Shown in pieces: positions 26,906 through 35,674 of a stretch of 64,000 bases of DNA. A model generated the notes under the pieces. The model was given only the letters and a program-made list of their open reading frames with translations, did no database searches and had not been told where the DNA came from. The DNA is from Haemophilus_A paraphrohaemolyticus_A. GTDB taxonomy: Bacteria > Pseudomonadota > Gammaproteobacteria > Enterobacterales > Pasteurellaceae. Where the stretch lies: positions 32,256 through 96,255 of the forward strand of contig NZ_QEQF01000008.1 of NCBI RefSeq assembly GCF_003253115.1, read 5' to 3'. The translations under genes and the position numbers were made by a program. Position 1 is the stretch's first letter. Every line of letters begins with the position of its first letter.

Positions 26906-28231
26906 CTATTGCCCTAAGCCTTTCAAATTGGCTTTCTTCAACACAGAGTCATATTGTAAAGACATCATATGACTTTGAACCTGTGCGATGAAATCCATAA
27001 TAACTACCACTACAATTAATAATGAAGTACCGCCTAATTGGAATGGCACTTTCCATAATGATGTAATGATATAAGGAACCAAACAAACAAAGGTAATATA
27101 CAACGCACCGATTAAGGTTAAACGTGTCATTACTCTATCAATATAACGCGATGTTTGTTCGCCTGGTCTATAACCTGGTACAAACGCACCTGATTTCTTA
27201 AGATTATCCGCTGTATCTCGTGGATTATACTGCATTCCTGTATAAAAGAAAGCAAAGAAAATCACAGCCATCGTAAATAATACGATGTATAACGGCTGTC
27301 CTGGCTGTAGTAATTGAGATAAATCAAATAACCATTCAAAACCTTCGCTACTTTGACCAAACCACTGCGTAATGCTTGCAGGGAATAAAATGATACTAGA
27401 GGCAAAGATTGCAGGAATTACACCTGCCATATTTACTTTTAACGGTAAATGAGATGATCTTGCAGGTGCCATCATTCTACCTTGTTGGCGACTTGCATAG
27501 TTTACCACAATTCTTCTTTGTCCACGTTCAACAAAGACAACGAAATATGTTACTGCAAATGCGATAATTGCTATTAGTAGTAAAACAAGGAATGAAATCT
27601 CACCTTGTCTCGCTTCTTCAATTGTTTGACCGATTGTTGCTGGAAGACCTGCAACGATACCTGCAAAGATAATTAAAGAAATACCATTACCGATACCACG
27701 CTCTGTAATTTGCTCACCTAACCACATTAAGAACATTGTTCCTGTTACTAAACTAATTACGGCAGTGATATAGAATAACATGTTCGGATTAGGTACTAAT
27801 CCTGACAACATATTAGGAAGGGCAATTGAGATACCAATAGACTGAATAAATGCTAATAACAAAGTTGCATAGCGTGTATATTTGCTAATTTTACGACGCC
27901 CAGCTTCGCCTTCTTTTTTCAATTCAGCTAAAGGTGGGTGAATTGCTGTCAATAATTGGATAATAATTGACGCAGAGATGTAAGGCATAATACCTAGTGC
28001 AAATATAGAAGCTCTGCTTAATGCACCACCAGAGAACATATTAAACATATCAATGATGGTGCCTTGTTGTTGTCGAACTAACTCGGATAAAACAGAAGCA
28101 TCAATGCCAGGAACAGGTATAAAAGAACCGATACGGAATACAATTAACGCACCTAAAACAAATAATAATCTTGATTTAAGCTCGCCGGTTCCTTTTTGTG
28201 TACTACCTTGGTACCCTGGTTGCTTTGCCAT
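26906..28231 (-). CDS. secY: Protein translocase subunit SecY
   Basis: Channel subunit of the SecYEG translocon. 441 aa with ten membrane helices; RIGSFIPVPGID (SecY signature 1) near residue 32 and the cytoplasmic loop before GNGISLIIFAGI are intact. The spc operon position between rplO and rpmJ is standard. Starts 3 bp after the rplO stop, so translation is coupled. Confidence 0.98.
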   Translation of the reverse strand: MAKQPGYQGSTQKGTGELKSRLLFVLGALIVFRIGSFIPVPGIDASVLSELVRQQQGTIIDMFNMFSGGALSRASIFALGIMPYISASIIIQLLTAIHPPLAELKKEGEAGRRKISKYTRYATLLLAFIQSIGISIALPNMLSGLVPNPNMLFYITAVISLVTGTMFLMWLGEQITERGIGNGISLIIFAGIVAGLPATIGQTIEEARQGEISFLVLLLIAIIAFAVTYFVVFVERGQRRIVVNYASRQQGRMMAPARSSHLPLKVNMAGVIPAIFASSIILFPASITQWFGQSSEGFEWLFDLSQLLQPGQPLYIVLFTMAVIFFAFFYTGMQYNPRDTADNLKKSGAFVPGYRPGEQTSRYIDRVMTRLTLIGALYITFVCLVPYIITSLWKVPFQLGGTSLLIVVVVIMDFIAQVQSHMMSLQYDSVLKKANLKGLGQ

Positions 28232-28234
28232 TTA

Positions 28235-28669
28235 TTATTCCTCGATAGAACCACCAGCAGCTTCGATAGCAGCTTTAGCACCTTTAGTTACGCCTAAACC
28301 TTTAACTTTAACCGCTTTTTCAATTTTACCTGCCAAGATTACTTTTGCAGATAAAATATCTTTAGTGATTACGTTAGCCGCTTTTAACGCTTCTAAAGTT
28401 ACAACTTCGCCATCTACTTTCGCTAAGTCGTTTAAACGAATTTCAGCAACGCGGAATGATTTTAATGAAGTAAAACCAAATTTTGGTAAACGACGGTATA
28501 AAGGCATTTGACCACCCTCAAAACCACGACGAACACCGCCGCCTGTACGAGATTTTTGACCTTTATGACCACGGCCACCAGTTTTACCTAAACCAGAACC
28601 AATACCACGACCTAAACGTTTAGCACTGTGCTTAGCACCTTCAGCTGGAGAAAGAGTATTTAAACGCAT
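28235..28669 (-). CDS. rplO: 50S ribosomal protein L15
   Basis: Large-subunit assembly protein. 144 aa with the glycine-rich basic N-terminus (LGRGIGSGLGKTGGRGHKGQ) and the conserved KFGFTSLKSFRVAE segment. Between rpmD and secY in the spc operon. Confidence 0.98.
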   Translation of the reverse strand: MRLNTLSPAEGAKHSAKRLGRGIGSGLGKTGGRGHKGQKSRTGGGVRRGFEGGQMPLYRRLPKFGFTSLKSFRVAEIRLNDLAKVDGEVVTLEALKAANVITKDILSAKVILAGKIEKAVKVKGLGVTKGAKAAIEAAGGSIEE

Positions 28670-28673
28670 TCTA

Positions 28674-28850
28674 TTACTCCTCCACTTTAACCATATAGTA
28701 AACTTGATTGATCATACCGCGTACTGCTGGAGTATCTTCAAGTTCTACGGTGTGACGAATATGACGAAGACCTAAGCCTTTTAACGTTGCTTTATGTTTC
28801 GGTAAACGAGCGATAGAGCTACGAGTTTGAGTTACTTTAATTTTTGCCAT
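28674..28850 (-). CDS. rpmD: 50S ribosomal protein L30
   Basis: Small large-subunit protein (58 aa) of the ferredoxin-like L30 fold, beginning MAKIKVTQTRSSIARLPKHK. I start it at ATG 28850 rather than an in-frame TTG two codons upstream, because MAKIKV is the family N-terminus. Between rpsE and rplO. Confidence 0.97.
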   Translation of the reverse strand: MAKIKVTQTRSSIARLPKHKATLKGLGLRHIRHTVELEDTPAVRGMINQVYYMVKVEE

Positions 28851-28856
28851 ATTCAA

Positions 28857-29357
28857 TTACCCCAAAATTTCTTCAACTGTTTTGCCACGTTTTGCAGCAA
28901 CCATTTCAGGTGATTTCATGTTCTCAAGTGCATCAATTGTTGCACGAACAACGTTAATTGGGTTAGTTGAACCATATGCTTTAGAAAGAACGTTACGAAC
29001 ACCTGCCACTTCTAACACTGCACGCATTGCACCACCAGCGATGATACCAGTACCTTCGCTTGCTGGTTGCATGAATACACGTGAACCTGTATGTGAACCT
29101 TTAACAGGATGTTGTAATGTACCTTCGTTTAAAGCTACATTGATCATATTGCGACGAGCTTTTTCCATCGCCTTTTGGATCGCTGCTGGAACTTCACGAG
29201 CTTTACCGTAACCAAAACCTACACGACCATTACCATCGCCCACTACTGTTAAAGCAGTGAAACTCATGATACGACCACCTTTAACGGTTTTTGATACACG
29301 GTTAACCGCGATTAGCTTCTCTTGCAGTTCACCAGCTTGTTTTTCGATGTTTGACAT
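28857..29357 (-). CDS. rpsE: 30S ribosomal protein S5
   Basis: Small-subunit protein involved in decoding fidelity and mRNA helicase activity. 166 aa with the double-stranded-RNA-binding domain (KGGRIMSFTALTVVGDGNGR) and the C-terminal GSTNPINVVRATIDAL signature. GAGGAAT ribosome site. Confidence 0.98.
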   Translation of the reverse strand: MSNIEKQAGELQEKLIAVNRVSKTVKGGRIMSFTALTVVGDGNGRVGFGYGKAREVPAAIQKAMEKARRNMINVALNEGTLQHPVKGSHTGSRVFMQPASEGTGIIAGGAMRAVLEVAGVRNVLSKAYGSTNPINVVRATIDALENMKSPEMVAAKRGKTVEEILG

Positions 29358-29371
29358 CTCAAATTCCTCTA

Positions 29372-29725
29372 TTAGAACTGTAGACCAGCTTCACGAGCAG
29401 CGTCTGCTAATGCTTGCACACGACCGTGGTATTTGAAACCTGAACGATCAAATGCAACCGCTTGAACACCTTTAGCTAAAGCACGTTCTGCAACTAATTT
29501 ACCAACTACTGCAGCTGCGTCTTTATTACCAGTGTATTTAACTTGCTCTTTAATTTCTTTTTCAACAGTTGAAGCTGCTGCTAAAACTTCTGAGCCATTA
29601 GGTGCAATTACCTGCGCATAAATATGGCGAGGTGTGCGATGCACAACTAAACGTGTTGCACCTTGCTCTCTCATTAAATGACGTGCACGGGTTGCACGAC
29701 GGATACGAGCTACTTTCTTATCCAT
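29372..29725 (-). CDS. rplR: 50S ribosomal protein L18
   Basis: 5S rRNA-binding protein of the central protuberance. 117 aa, basic N-terminus (MDKKVARIRRATRARHLMRE) and the conserved FDRSGFKYHGRVQALADAAR end. Spc operon order rplF-rplR-rpsE is conserved. Confidence 0.98.
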   Translation of the reverse strand: MDKKVARIRRATRARHLMREQGATRLVVHRTPRHIYAQVIAPNGSEVLAAASTVEKEIKEQVKYTGNKDAAAVVGKLVAERALAKGVQAVAFDRSGFKYHGRVQALADAAREAGLQF

Positions 29726-29739
29726 AGTGTTACCTTACT

Positions 29740-30273
29740 TTACTTTTTCTTCGCTTCTTTAGTACGTACAACTTCATCAGCGTAACGTACACCTTTGCCT
29801 TTATAAGGCTCTGGACGGCGATATGCACGAATGTCTGCTGCCACTTGGCCAATTAACTGTTTATCCGCACTTTTGAGAATGATCTCTGTTTGTGATGGAC
29901 ATTCACCAGTTACACCTGCTGGCAACGCATGTTCAATTGGGTGTGAGAAACCTAAACTTAAAGCAACTACGTTACCTTTCATTTGAGCTCTGTAACCAAC
30001 ACCAACTAATTGCAATTTCTTCGTAAAGCCTTCAGTAACACCGATAACCATAGCATTAACTAATGCACGAGCTGTACCTGCTTGTGCATCTGCACCTGCA
30101 AGGCCTTCGCGTGGTGCGAATGTTAATGTATCAGCTTCGTATTTTACTTCAACTGCATTATGAATTTCGCGAGATAACTCGCCGTTTTTACCTTTAACTG
30201 TTAATAGCTGACCGTTCAAAGTAACTTGAACACCGGCAGGAACATTAACAGGTGCTTTTGCAACACGAGACAT
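29740..30273 (-). CDS. rplF: 50S ribosomal protein L6
   Basis: Two-domain large-subunit protein near the factor-binding site. 177 aa; the domain-2 signature PEPYKGKGVRYADEVVRTKE is at the C-terminus. Normal length and position. Confidence 0.98.
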   Translation of the reverse strand: MSRVAKAPVNVPAGVQVTLNGQLLTVKGKNGELSREIHNAVEVKYEADTLTFAPREGLAGADAQAGTARALVNAMVIGVTEGFTKKLQLVGVGYRAQMKGNVVALSLGFSHPIEHALPAGVTGECPSQTEIILKSADKQLIGQVAADIRAYRRPEPYKGKGVRYADEVVRTKEAKKK

Positions 30274-30289
30274 TTTTCCTACCTCTCTA

Positions 30290-30682
30290 TTATGCTACGT
30301 AACAGATGATTTCACCGCCGAGACCTGCTTGACGTGCAGCACGGTCGGTCATAACACCTTTCGATGTAGAAACAACTGCAATACCTAAACCACCCATTAC
30401 TTTTGGTAATTCGTCTTTACGTTTGTAAATACGAAGACCAGGACGGCTTACGCGTTGGATACTTTCTACTACTGGTTTGTTTTGGAAATACTTTAAAATG
30501 ATTTCCAACTCAGGTTTTGAACCTTCAACAACTTTGAAGCTCTCAACATAACCTTCTTCAGCTAAAACGCTTGCAATAGCAACTTTTAACTTAGATGAAG
30601 GCATACTGATTGCAACTTTATTCGCAGCTTGACCGTTACGAATACGGGTCAGCATATCTGCGATTGGATCTTGCATGCTCAT
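30290..30682 (-). CDS. rpsH: 30S ribosomal protein S8
   Basis: Primary 16S rRNA-binding protein; in E. coli it represses the spc operon by binding mRNA near rplE. 130 aa beginning MSMQDPIADMLTRIRNGQ, ending with the conserved GLGGEIICYVA. Of two nearby ATGs, 30682 is best spaced from GGGAG. Confidence 0.98.
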   Translation of the reverse strand: MSMQDPIADMLTRIRNGQAANKVAISMPSSKLKVAIASVLAEEGYVESFKVVEGSKPELEIILKYFQNKPVVESIQRVSRPGLRIYKRKDELPKVMGGLGIAVVSTSKGVMTDRAARQAGLGGEIICYVA

Positions 30683-30718
30683 GTATTTACTCCCATGATT
30701 CCAAATTAAAAGAGGTTA

Positions 30719-31024
30719 TTACCAGCTTGCTTTCTTAAGGCCAGGAATTTCACCGCGCATAGCAGCTTCACGAACCTTAATACGGCTTAAACCAAACTTA
30801 CGAAGTACACCGTGTGGACGACCAGTTTGGCGGCAACGGTTACGCTGACGGATTGGACTAGAATCGCGTGGAAGTGTTTGTAATTTTAACACTGCTGCCC
30901 AACGTTCTTCGTCTGAAGAATTTACATCAGAGATGATTTTCTTTAATTCTTCACGTTTAGCGTAGAATTTATCAGCTAATTTCGCACGTTTAACATCACG
31001 TGCAATCATTGATTGTTTTGCCAC
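30719..31024 (-). CDS. rpsN: 30S ribosomal protein S14 (zinc-independent form)
   Basis: Head protein of the 30S subunit. 101 aa, the long form without CxxC zinc motifs (IRQRNRCRQTGRPHGVLRKF), as in E. coli. Lies 11 bp after rplE. Confidence 0.98.
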   Translation of the reverse strand: MAKQSMIARDVKRAKLADKFYAKREELKKIISDVNSSDEERWAAVLKLQTLPRDSSPIRQRNRCRQTGRPHGVLRKFGLSRIKVREAAMRGEIPGLKKASW

Positions 31025-31035
31025 GATAACCTACC

Positions 31036-31575
31036 TTATTTACGGAATGGGAAATTGAAAGCCGCTAATAAAGCCTGACCTTCTTCGTCATTTTTCGCAG
31101 TTGTAGTGATTGTAATATCTAAACCACGTACACGATCTACTTTATCGTAGTCGATTTCTGGGAAAATGATTTGTTCACGAACACCCATACTGTAATTACC
31201 ACGACCGTCAAAAGACTTCGCACTTAAACCGCGGAAGTCACGGATACGTGGAACAGCGATAGAAATCAATCTTTCAAAGAACTCCCACATGCGTTCACCG
31301 CGAAGAGTTACTTTACATCCGATTGGATATCCCTGACGGATTTTAAAGCCAGCAACTGATTTACGAGCTTTAGTAATTAAAGGTTTTTGACCGCTGATTG
31401 CTGTTAGATCTGCTACTGCGTTATCTAAAAGTTTTTTGTCGGTCAATGCTTCACCCACACCCATATTCAGGGTAATCTTTTCGATTCGTGGGACTTGCAT
31501 GACAGATGAGTAGTTGAATTTTGCTTTTAATTCATTCACTACTGTATCTCTGTAGTAATCATGCAGTTTCGCCAT
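31036..31575 (-). CDS. rplE: 50S ribosomal protein L5
   Basis: 5S rRNA-binding protein contacting P-site tRNA. 179 aa with VPRIEKITLNMGVGEAL and the C-terminal DITITTTAKNDEEG. Lies 19 bp after rplX. By E. coli precedent its start region is the S8 repressor target; I did not model that fold here. Confidence 0.98.
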   Translation of the reverse strand: MAKLHDYYRDTVVNELKAKFNYSSVMQVPRIEKITLNMGVGEALTDKKLLDNAVADLTAISGQKPLITKARKSVAGFKIRQGYPIGCKVTLRGERMWEFFERLISIAVPRIRDFRGLSAKSFDGRGNYSMGVREQIIFPEIDYDKVDRVRGLDITITTTAKNDEEGQALLAAFNFPFRK

Positions 31576-31594
31576 CGCATTACTCCAGTTTTAA

Positions 31595-31906
31595 TTAAAT
31601 AATTTCATTATTAGATTTGAAGAAACGTACTTTTTTACCATCTTCGAATCTAAAACCTACACGGTCAGCTTTGTTTGTTTTCGGGTTGAAGATTGCAACG
31701 TTTGAACCATCGATTGCAGCTTCTTTTTTCACTAAACCACCAACTTTACCTAAAGCGGGAACTGGTTTTTCGTGTTTAGTGATGATGTTGATACCTTCAA
31801 CAACAACTTTACCGTTTGGTAACACTCGAGTTACCTTACCACGTTTGCCCTTGTCTTTACCAGCAAGAACAATTACTTCATCATTTTGACGGATTTTAGC
31901 AGCCAT
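31595..31906 (-). CDS. rplX: 50S ribosomal protein L24
   Basis: Assembly-initiating large-subunit protein. 103 aa with the KOW motif (DEVIVLAGKDKGKRGKVTRV) at residues 9-28. Second gene of the spc operon, 10 bp after rplN. Confidence 0.98.
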   Translation of the reverse strand: MAAKIRQNDEVIVLAGKDKGKRGKVTRVLPNGKVVVEGINIITKHEKPVPALGKVGGLVKKEAAIDGSNVAIFNPKTNKADRVGFRFEDGKKVRFFKSNNEII

Positions 31907-31916
31907 TACATTCCCC

Positions 31917-32288
31917 TTACAGTACTTCTGGAGCTAAAGAAATGATCTTCATGAATTTCTCAGAACGAAGTTCACGAGTCACAGGTCCAAAAATACGAGT
32001 ACCGATTGGTTGCTCAGTGTTATTGTTTAAAATTACACAAGCATTGCCATCGAAACGAATAACTGAGCCATCTGGGCGACGAACACCCTTCTTGGTGCGC
32101 ACAACAACTGCTTTTAACACATCACCTTTTTTCACTTTACCGCGTGGAATTGCTTCTTTTACAGTAACTTTGATGATATCGCCAATAGCAGCGTAACGAC
32201 GGTGCGATCCACCTAGAACCTTGATACACATTACGCTACGAGCCCCTGAGTTATCAGCAACATCCAGCATAGTCTGTTCTTGGATCAT
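31917..32288 (-). CDS. rplN: 50S ribosomal protein L14
   Basis: Large-subunit protein at the subunit interface. 123 aa (MIQEQTMLDVADNSGARSVM). First gene of the spc operon. Unlike E. coli and H. influenzae, the S10 operon genes (rpsQ, rpmC and so on) do not lie upstream; rplJL do. The gene has its own promoter and leader. Confidence 0.98.
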   Translation of the reverse strand: MIQEQTMLDVADNSGARSVMCIKVLGGSHRRYAAIGDIIKVTVKEAIPRGKVKKGDVLKAVVVRTKKGVRRPDGSVIRFDGNACVILNNNTEQPIGTRIFGPVTRELRSEKFMKIISLAPEVL

Positions 32289-32329
32289 ATTAGTGCTCCG
32301 TTAAATAAAAAAAACACCCTTTCGGGACG

Positions 32330-32390
32330 ACACTATCTTTTCCCAAAAAGATAGCTTGCCAATTATACATATTTTATATAGCTAACACAA
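32330..32390 (-). promoter_or_regulatory. spc operon promoter and leader hairpin
   Basis: Minus strand TTGTGT (32390-32385), 17-bp spacer, TATAAT (32367-32362). The leader begins near 32355 and folds at once: CTATCTTTT (32351-32343) pairs with AAAAGATAG (32338-32330). A short CCC-GAAA-GGG stem and a T-run follow before GGAG and the rplN ATG. Confidence 0.65.
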
Positions 32391-32454
32391 CTTTATTTAC
32401 TCATTGAAAGAAAATAATGCGTTGGAAATTTGATCACGCTAGCTTTACAACATA

Positions 32455-32490
32455 TGAAAAGAAAAAGCCAACGGCATAACCATTGGCTTT
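32455..32490 (-). terminator. rplJL terminator
   Basis: Minus strand AAAGCCAA / TTGGCTTT followed by TTCTTTTC, 40 bp after rplL. Confidence 0.88.
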
Positions 32491-32529
32491 CTCTTGAACC
32501 TGAAGATAGGTTAAAAGTTAAAATCAAAA

Positions 32530-32898
32530 TTATTTGATTTCTACTTGTGCACCAGCTTCTTCTAATTCTTTTTTAAGAGCTTCAGCTTCTGCTTTAGAGA
32601 TACCTTCTTTTAAGTTAGCTGGAGCAGATTCTACTAAGTCTTTAGCTTCTTTTAAGCCTAAACCAGTTGCACCACGTACTGCTTTGATTACAGCAACTTT
32701 GTTTGCACCTGCGTTAGTAAGAACTACGTCGAATTCAGTTTTTTCTTCTGCCGCTGCTGCACCTGCTGCTGGAGCTGCTGCTACTGCTGCCGCTGCTGAA
32801 ACACCAAATTTTTCTTCCATCGCTGCGATTAATTCAACGATTTCTGATACTGATTTAGAAGCGATAGCTTCAATGATTTGTTCGTTAGTTAATGACAT
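32530..32898 (-). CDS. rplL: 50S ribosomal protein L7/L12
   Basis: Stalk protein that recruits translation GTPases; forms dimers on L10. About 122 aa: N-terminal dimerisation helix (MSLTNEQIIEAIASKS), Ala-rich hinge (AAAVAAAPAAGAAAAEE), and C-terminal factor-binding domain (VIKAVRGATGLGLKEAKDLV). Start set at ATG 32898, the family start, with AGGAA upstream. rpoBC do not follow, in agreement with H. influenzae where rplJL are also separate. Confidence 0.98.
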   Translation of the reverse strand: MSLTNEQIIEAIASKSVSEIVELIAAMEEKFGVSAAAAVAAAPAAGAAAAEEKTEFDVVLTNAGANKVAVIKAVRGATGLGLKEAKDLVESAPANLKEGISKAEAEALKKELEEAGAQVEIK

Positions 32899-32952
32899 AA
32901 CAATCAATTCCTAAAGTAAATAAGTTAAACGATTTGAGAAAACGGCGGAAAA

Positions 32953-33447
32953 TTAAGCCGCTTCTGCTTGTAATTTGTCGCGTAATGCCGCAAGAGTGCG
33001 AGCAAGTTTGCCTGCCGCAGCTTCTTTCATTGTGCCCATTAAACGTGCAATTGCTTCTTCGTAAGTTGGTAATGTTGCTAAGAATTCAACATCTTGTGTT
33101 TTACCTTCAAAGGCTGCACCTTTAATTTCGAACTCTTTGTTTGCTTTTGCAAACTCAGTGAACAAACGTGCTGCTGCACCTGGGTGTTCGTTAGAGAAAG
33201 CAATAAGAGTTGGACCAGTAAACGCATCTTTTAAGCATTCGAATTCAGTGCCTTCTACCGCACGACGTAATAAAGTATTACGTACTACGCGCATAGTTAC
33301 ACCTGCTTCACGTGCATTTTTACGTAACTCAGTCATTTTCTCAACTGTTACGCCACGAGAATCCGCAACAACAGCTGAAAGGGCACCTTTGGCAGCTTCA
33401 TTTACTTCAGCAACAATTGCTTGTTTGTCTTGAAGATTTAATGCCAT
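32953..33447 (-). CDS. rplJ: 50S ribosomal protein L10
   Basis: Stalk base protein; with L7/L12 it represses its own translation through the leader. 164 aa beginning MALNLQDKQAIVAEVNEAAK. I start at ATG 33447, which has a strong AGGAGCT site, and reject a 44-codon upstream extension that is leader RNA. Confidence 0.98.
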   Translation of the reverse strand: MALNLQDKQAIVAEVNEAAKGALSAVVADSRGVTVEKMTELRKNAREAGVTMRVVRNTLLRRAVEGTEFECLKDAFTGPTLIAFSNEHPGAAARLFTEFAKANKEFEIKGAAFEGKTQDVEFLATLPTYEEAIARLMGTMKEAAAGKLARTLAALRDKLQAEAA

Positions 33448-33679
33448 TGGTTTTAGCTCCTGATACACTCTGCTATTTTCATAGTCAGAATTACAAAAAA
33501 CCTCAAAAATTTTACCGCTTACGCGTTTCTTCTTGAGCCTAAGGTGTCCAGAAGCAGAGAAATTCTGTCTGTTCACCATCTATGTAGGATAATTAAGTGC
33601 TAAGCACTCCTACAGTCTTCGATGGGGCTTGATGAGGCAAGCACCATCAGTTTTCACACGATTCCCGTGCAAAATGAGA
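33448..33679 (-). ncRNA. L10 leader (autoregulatory 5' UTR of rplJL)
   Basis: About 230 nt of structured, non-coding leader between the rplJ promoter and ATG, the place of the L10(L12)4-binding leader in gammaproteobacteria. A strong hairpin is visible: TGTAGGA...TCCTACA (about 33583-33614) enclosing AGTGCTTAGCACT. Binding by the L10-L12 complex is inferred from the family. Confidence 0.75.
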
Positions 33680-33684
33680 GCAGA

Positions 33685-33713
33685 ATTATAGACTGCCCTT
33701 GTTTATTTGTAAA
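33685..33713 (-). promoter_or_regulatory. rplJ promoter
   Basis: Minus strand TTTACA (33713-33708), 17-bp spacer, TATAAT (33690-33685): a near-consensus sigma-70 promoter placed just before the L10 leader. Confidence 0.85.
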
Positions 33714-33743
33714 GCAATAATCTAAAAAATGATCACAAGAACA

Positions 33744-33776
33744 TCAAAAAACGCCACGCTGGATTTCACGTGGCGT
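33744..33776 (-). terminator. dcuB terminator
   Basis: Minus strand ACGCCACG / CGTGGCGT followed by TTTTTTG, directly before the rplJ promoter. Confidence 0.9.
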
Positions 33777-33794
33777 ATGAAAATGCTTATCTAT

Positions 33795-35462
33795 TTATAG
33801 ATAACCATAAATACCTGCAAAAAGGTAACCAAATACACAAGCGGTAAATACCCCGATTAACCCTGGCAATATAAAGCTATGGTTAATCACAAATTTACCG
33901 ATATGTGTTGTGCCTGAACGGTCGAATTGAATTGCTGCTAAGTCACTTGGATAAGTAGGTAAAATATAATAGCCGTAACACGCACTCGCAAACGCTAAAA
34001 TAACACCAGGTTCAACGCCTATATTTAACGCAAGTGGAACAAACGCCACCAACGCCGCTGCTTGCGAGTTTACAAATTTAGAAATCAATAACAACATTAC
34101 CGCATAAGTCCAAGGATGAGCACGTACGATATCACCTAATGCAGATTTCATCATTGGCGTATGCACCGCAAACATCGTTTCCGCCATCCAAGAGATACCA
34201 AACACCGCAACAAGGGCAATCATACCTGAACGGAAAATCTCATTTTTACTGATTTTACCGGCATCAGTTTTTGTGAAAATCACAATCAACGCACCTGCAA
34301 GCAACATAAAGATTTGAATCACGTGAACCATACCAAGTGGTGTTTTTTTCTTCACTGTATCTTTCAACACAATCATCGCATTATCGATAGATTCGACTTT
34401 CTCGCCTGCAGTAATCACCACTTTGCCCTCTTCAGACACCACAGTTTGCGTCACATTGCCTTTAGCATCCAAAATCTGAACGTTATCAAAAGTGGTTTTC
34501 GTGCTGGCTTTGTTATCTTTCACATCAAGCAATACCGCACCATCTTTCGCTTGAGCAACAATTTTGCCCTCTTTCACGTTAATGGTTTGCACCGCTTTAT
34601 TATCCACCATTACTTCCACAATTTGAGCAGGTGAGCTTTTTTCGAATGATGGACGTAAATCTTTGAAGTAACCTAAAAGTGCCACCACAAAAATCGCTCC
34701 GAAGAAAATCCACATCGCATTCCAGCTAGATTGCGGTAATTTTTTATCTAAAAGTGAAGCACTGTCGCCATACACATATTTTTTGAATTCTGGATCTTTA
34801 ATTTTCGCTTGGAATTCTGGGTCTTTATCTAAATCTTTACCACGGAACCAGCTGAAAATACCAATCGCTAACACCCCACATAAAGTTGAAGGCACGGTGA
34901 TTTTTAATAAATCTAAGTAACCATCAAAGCCTGCAAGCGGAGTTTTAGAGTTCACTAAGAACGCAGTTAAAGTAACTACCGCCACAGACACAGGCGAAGC
35001 AATAATCCCCAATTGAGATGCGATAGAACTTGCCGCCATCGGACGCTCTGGACGAATATCGTTTTTAATCGCGATGTCGTAAATAATTGGCAACATAGTA
35101 TAAACCACGTGCCCTGTACCGCAAAGAATGGTTAATGTACAAGTCACAAACGGGGCAAAAATACTCACGTATTTAGGGTTTTTACGCAGTAATTTTTCCG
35201 CAATTTGCAACATCACATCCAAACCACCACTGGCTTGTAAGGTTGCAGAAGTTACCACCACAGCAAGAATAGTGAGCATTACATCAATCGCTGGTTTACC
35301 TGGTTCAATACCAAAACCAAACACCAACACGATTAAACCAATCCCACCGAGCATCCCTAGTGCAATACCACCTTTTTTCGCCCCGTAGAACAAACAGATC
35401 AACACAATTACAAGTTGAATTGCAAACTGCGTTCCTTCCCCTAAGTTCATCAAAAAATCCAT
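33795..35462 (-). CDS. dcuB: Anaerobic C4-dicarboxylate transporter DcuB with an extra soluble domain
   Basis: Fumarate/succinate antiporter of fumarate respiration. N- and C-terminal parts follow E. coli DcuB closely (IQLVIVLICLFYGAKKGGIA, CTLTILCGTGHVVYTMLPII, CYGYYILPTYPSDLAAIQFD). The protein is 555 aa against about 446 in E. coli. The excess is one insertion (about residues 272-380) between DLRPSF and the helix VIQIFMLLAGALIVI. The insert is soluble, with short alternating Val/Asp/Lys-rich strands (QTINVKEGKIVAQAKDGAV...) and reads as a small beta domain of unknown role. The gene sits between rplA and rplJ, an unusual place. Confidence 0.95.
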   Translation of the reverse strand: MDFLMNLGEGTQFAIQLVIVLICLFYGAKKGGIALGMLGGIGLIVLVFGFGIEPGKPAIDVMLTILAVVVTSATLQASGGLDVMLQIAEKLLRKNPKYVSIFAPFVTCTLTILCGTGHVVYTMLPIIYDIAIKNDIRPERPMAASSIASQLGIIASPVSVAVVTLTAFLVNSKTPLAGFDGYLDLLKITVPSTLCGVLAIGIFSWFRGKDLDKDPEFQAKIKDPEFKKYVYGDSASLLDKKLPQSSWNAMWIFFGAIFVVALLGYFKDLRPSFEKSSPAQIVEVMVDNKAVQTINVKEGKIVAQAKDGAVLLDVKDNKASTKTTFDNVQILDAKGNVTQTVVSEEGKVVITAGEKVESIDNAMIVLKDTVKKKTPLGMVHVIQIFMLLAGALIVIFTKTDAGKISKNEIFRSGMIALVAVFGISWMAETMFAVHTPMMKSALGDIVRAHPWTYAVMLLLISKFVNSQAAALVAFVPLALNIGVEPGVILAFASACYGYYILPTYPSDLAAIQFDRSGTTHIGKFVINHSFILPGLIGVFTACVFGYLFAGIYGYL

Positions 35463-35526
35463 AGATACCTCTATCTAGTTACAAATAAAAACGGAGCAAG
35501 TTTAACATAAACTTCTCATAAAATTT

Positions 35527-35540
35527 GTGATCAAACTCAA
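35527..35540 (-). promoter_or_regulatory. FNR-like site upstream of dcuB
   Basis: Minus strand TTGAGTTTGATCAC matches TTGAT-N4-ATCAA at 8 of 10 positions, about 65 bp before the dcuB ATG. The overlapping TGTGATCAAACTCAAA is also CRP-like. FNR and CRP control of dcuB is known in E. coli; the site here is only suggestive. Confidence 0.4.
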
Positions 35541-35602
35541 ACTATTTATTTAGGATCAAACTTCTTACCAATTTTGAGAATTTTTTAACCGCTTGAAGAA
35601 GT

Positions 35603-35643
35603 CAAAAACAAAAAACCGTACAGGATTTCTCCCATACGGTTTT
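35603..35643 (-). terminator. rplKA terminator
   Basis: Minus strand AAAACCGTA / TACGGTTTT followed by TTTGTTTTTG, 32 bp after rplA. Confidence 0.9.
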
Positions 35644-35674
35644 CTAAAATCAAACTAGTGATTTAAACTAGCAA

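Noticed and set aside
33448..33579. 44-codon N-terminal extension of L10
   Set aside because: It is leader RNA; the family start and a strong ribosome site are at 33447.
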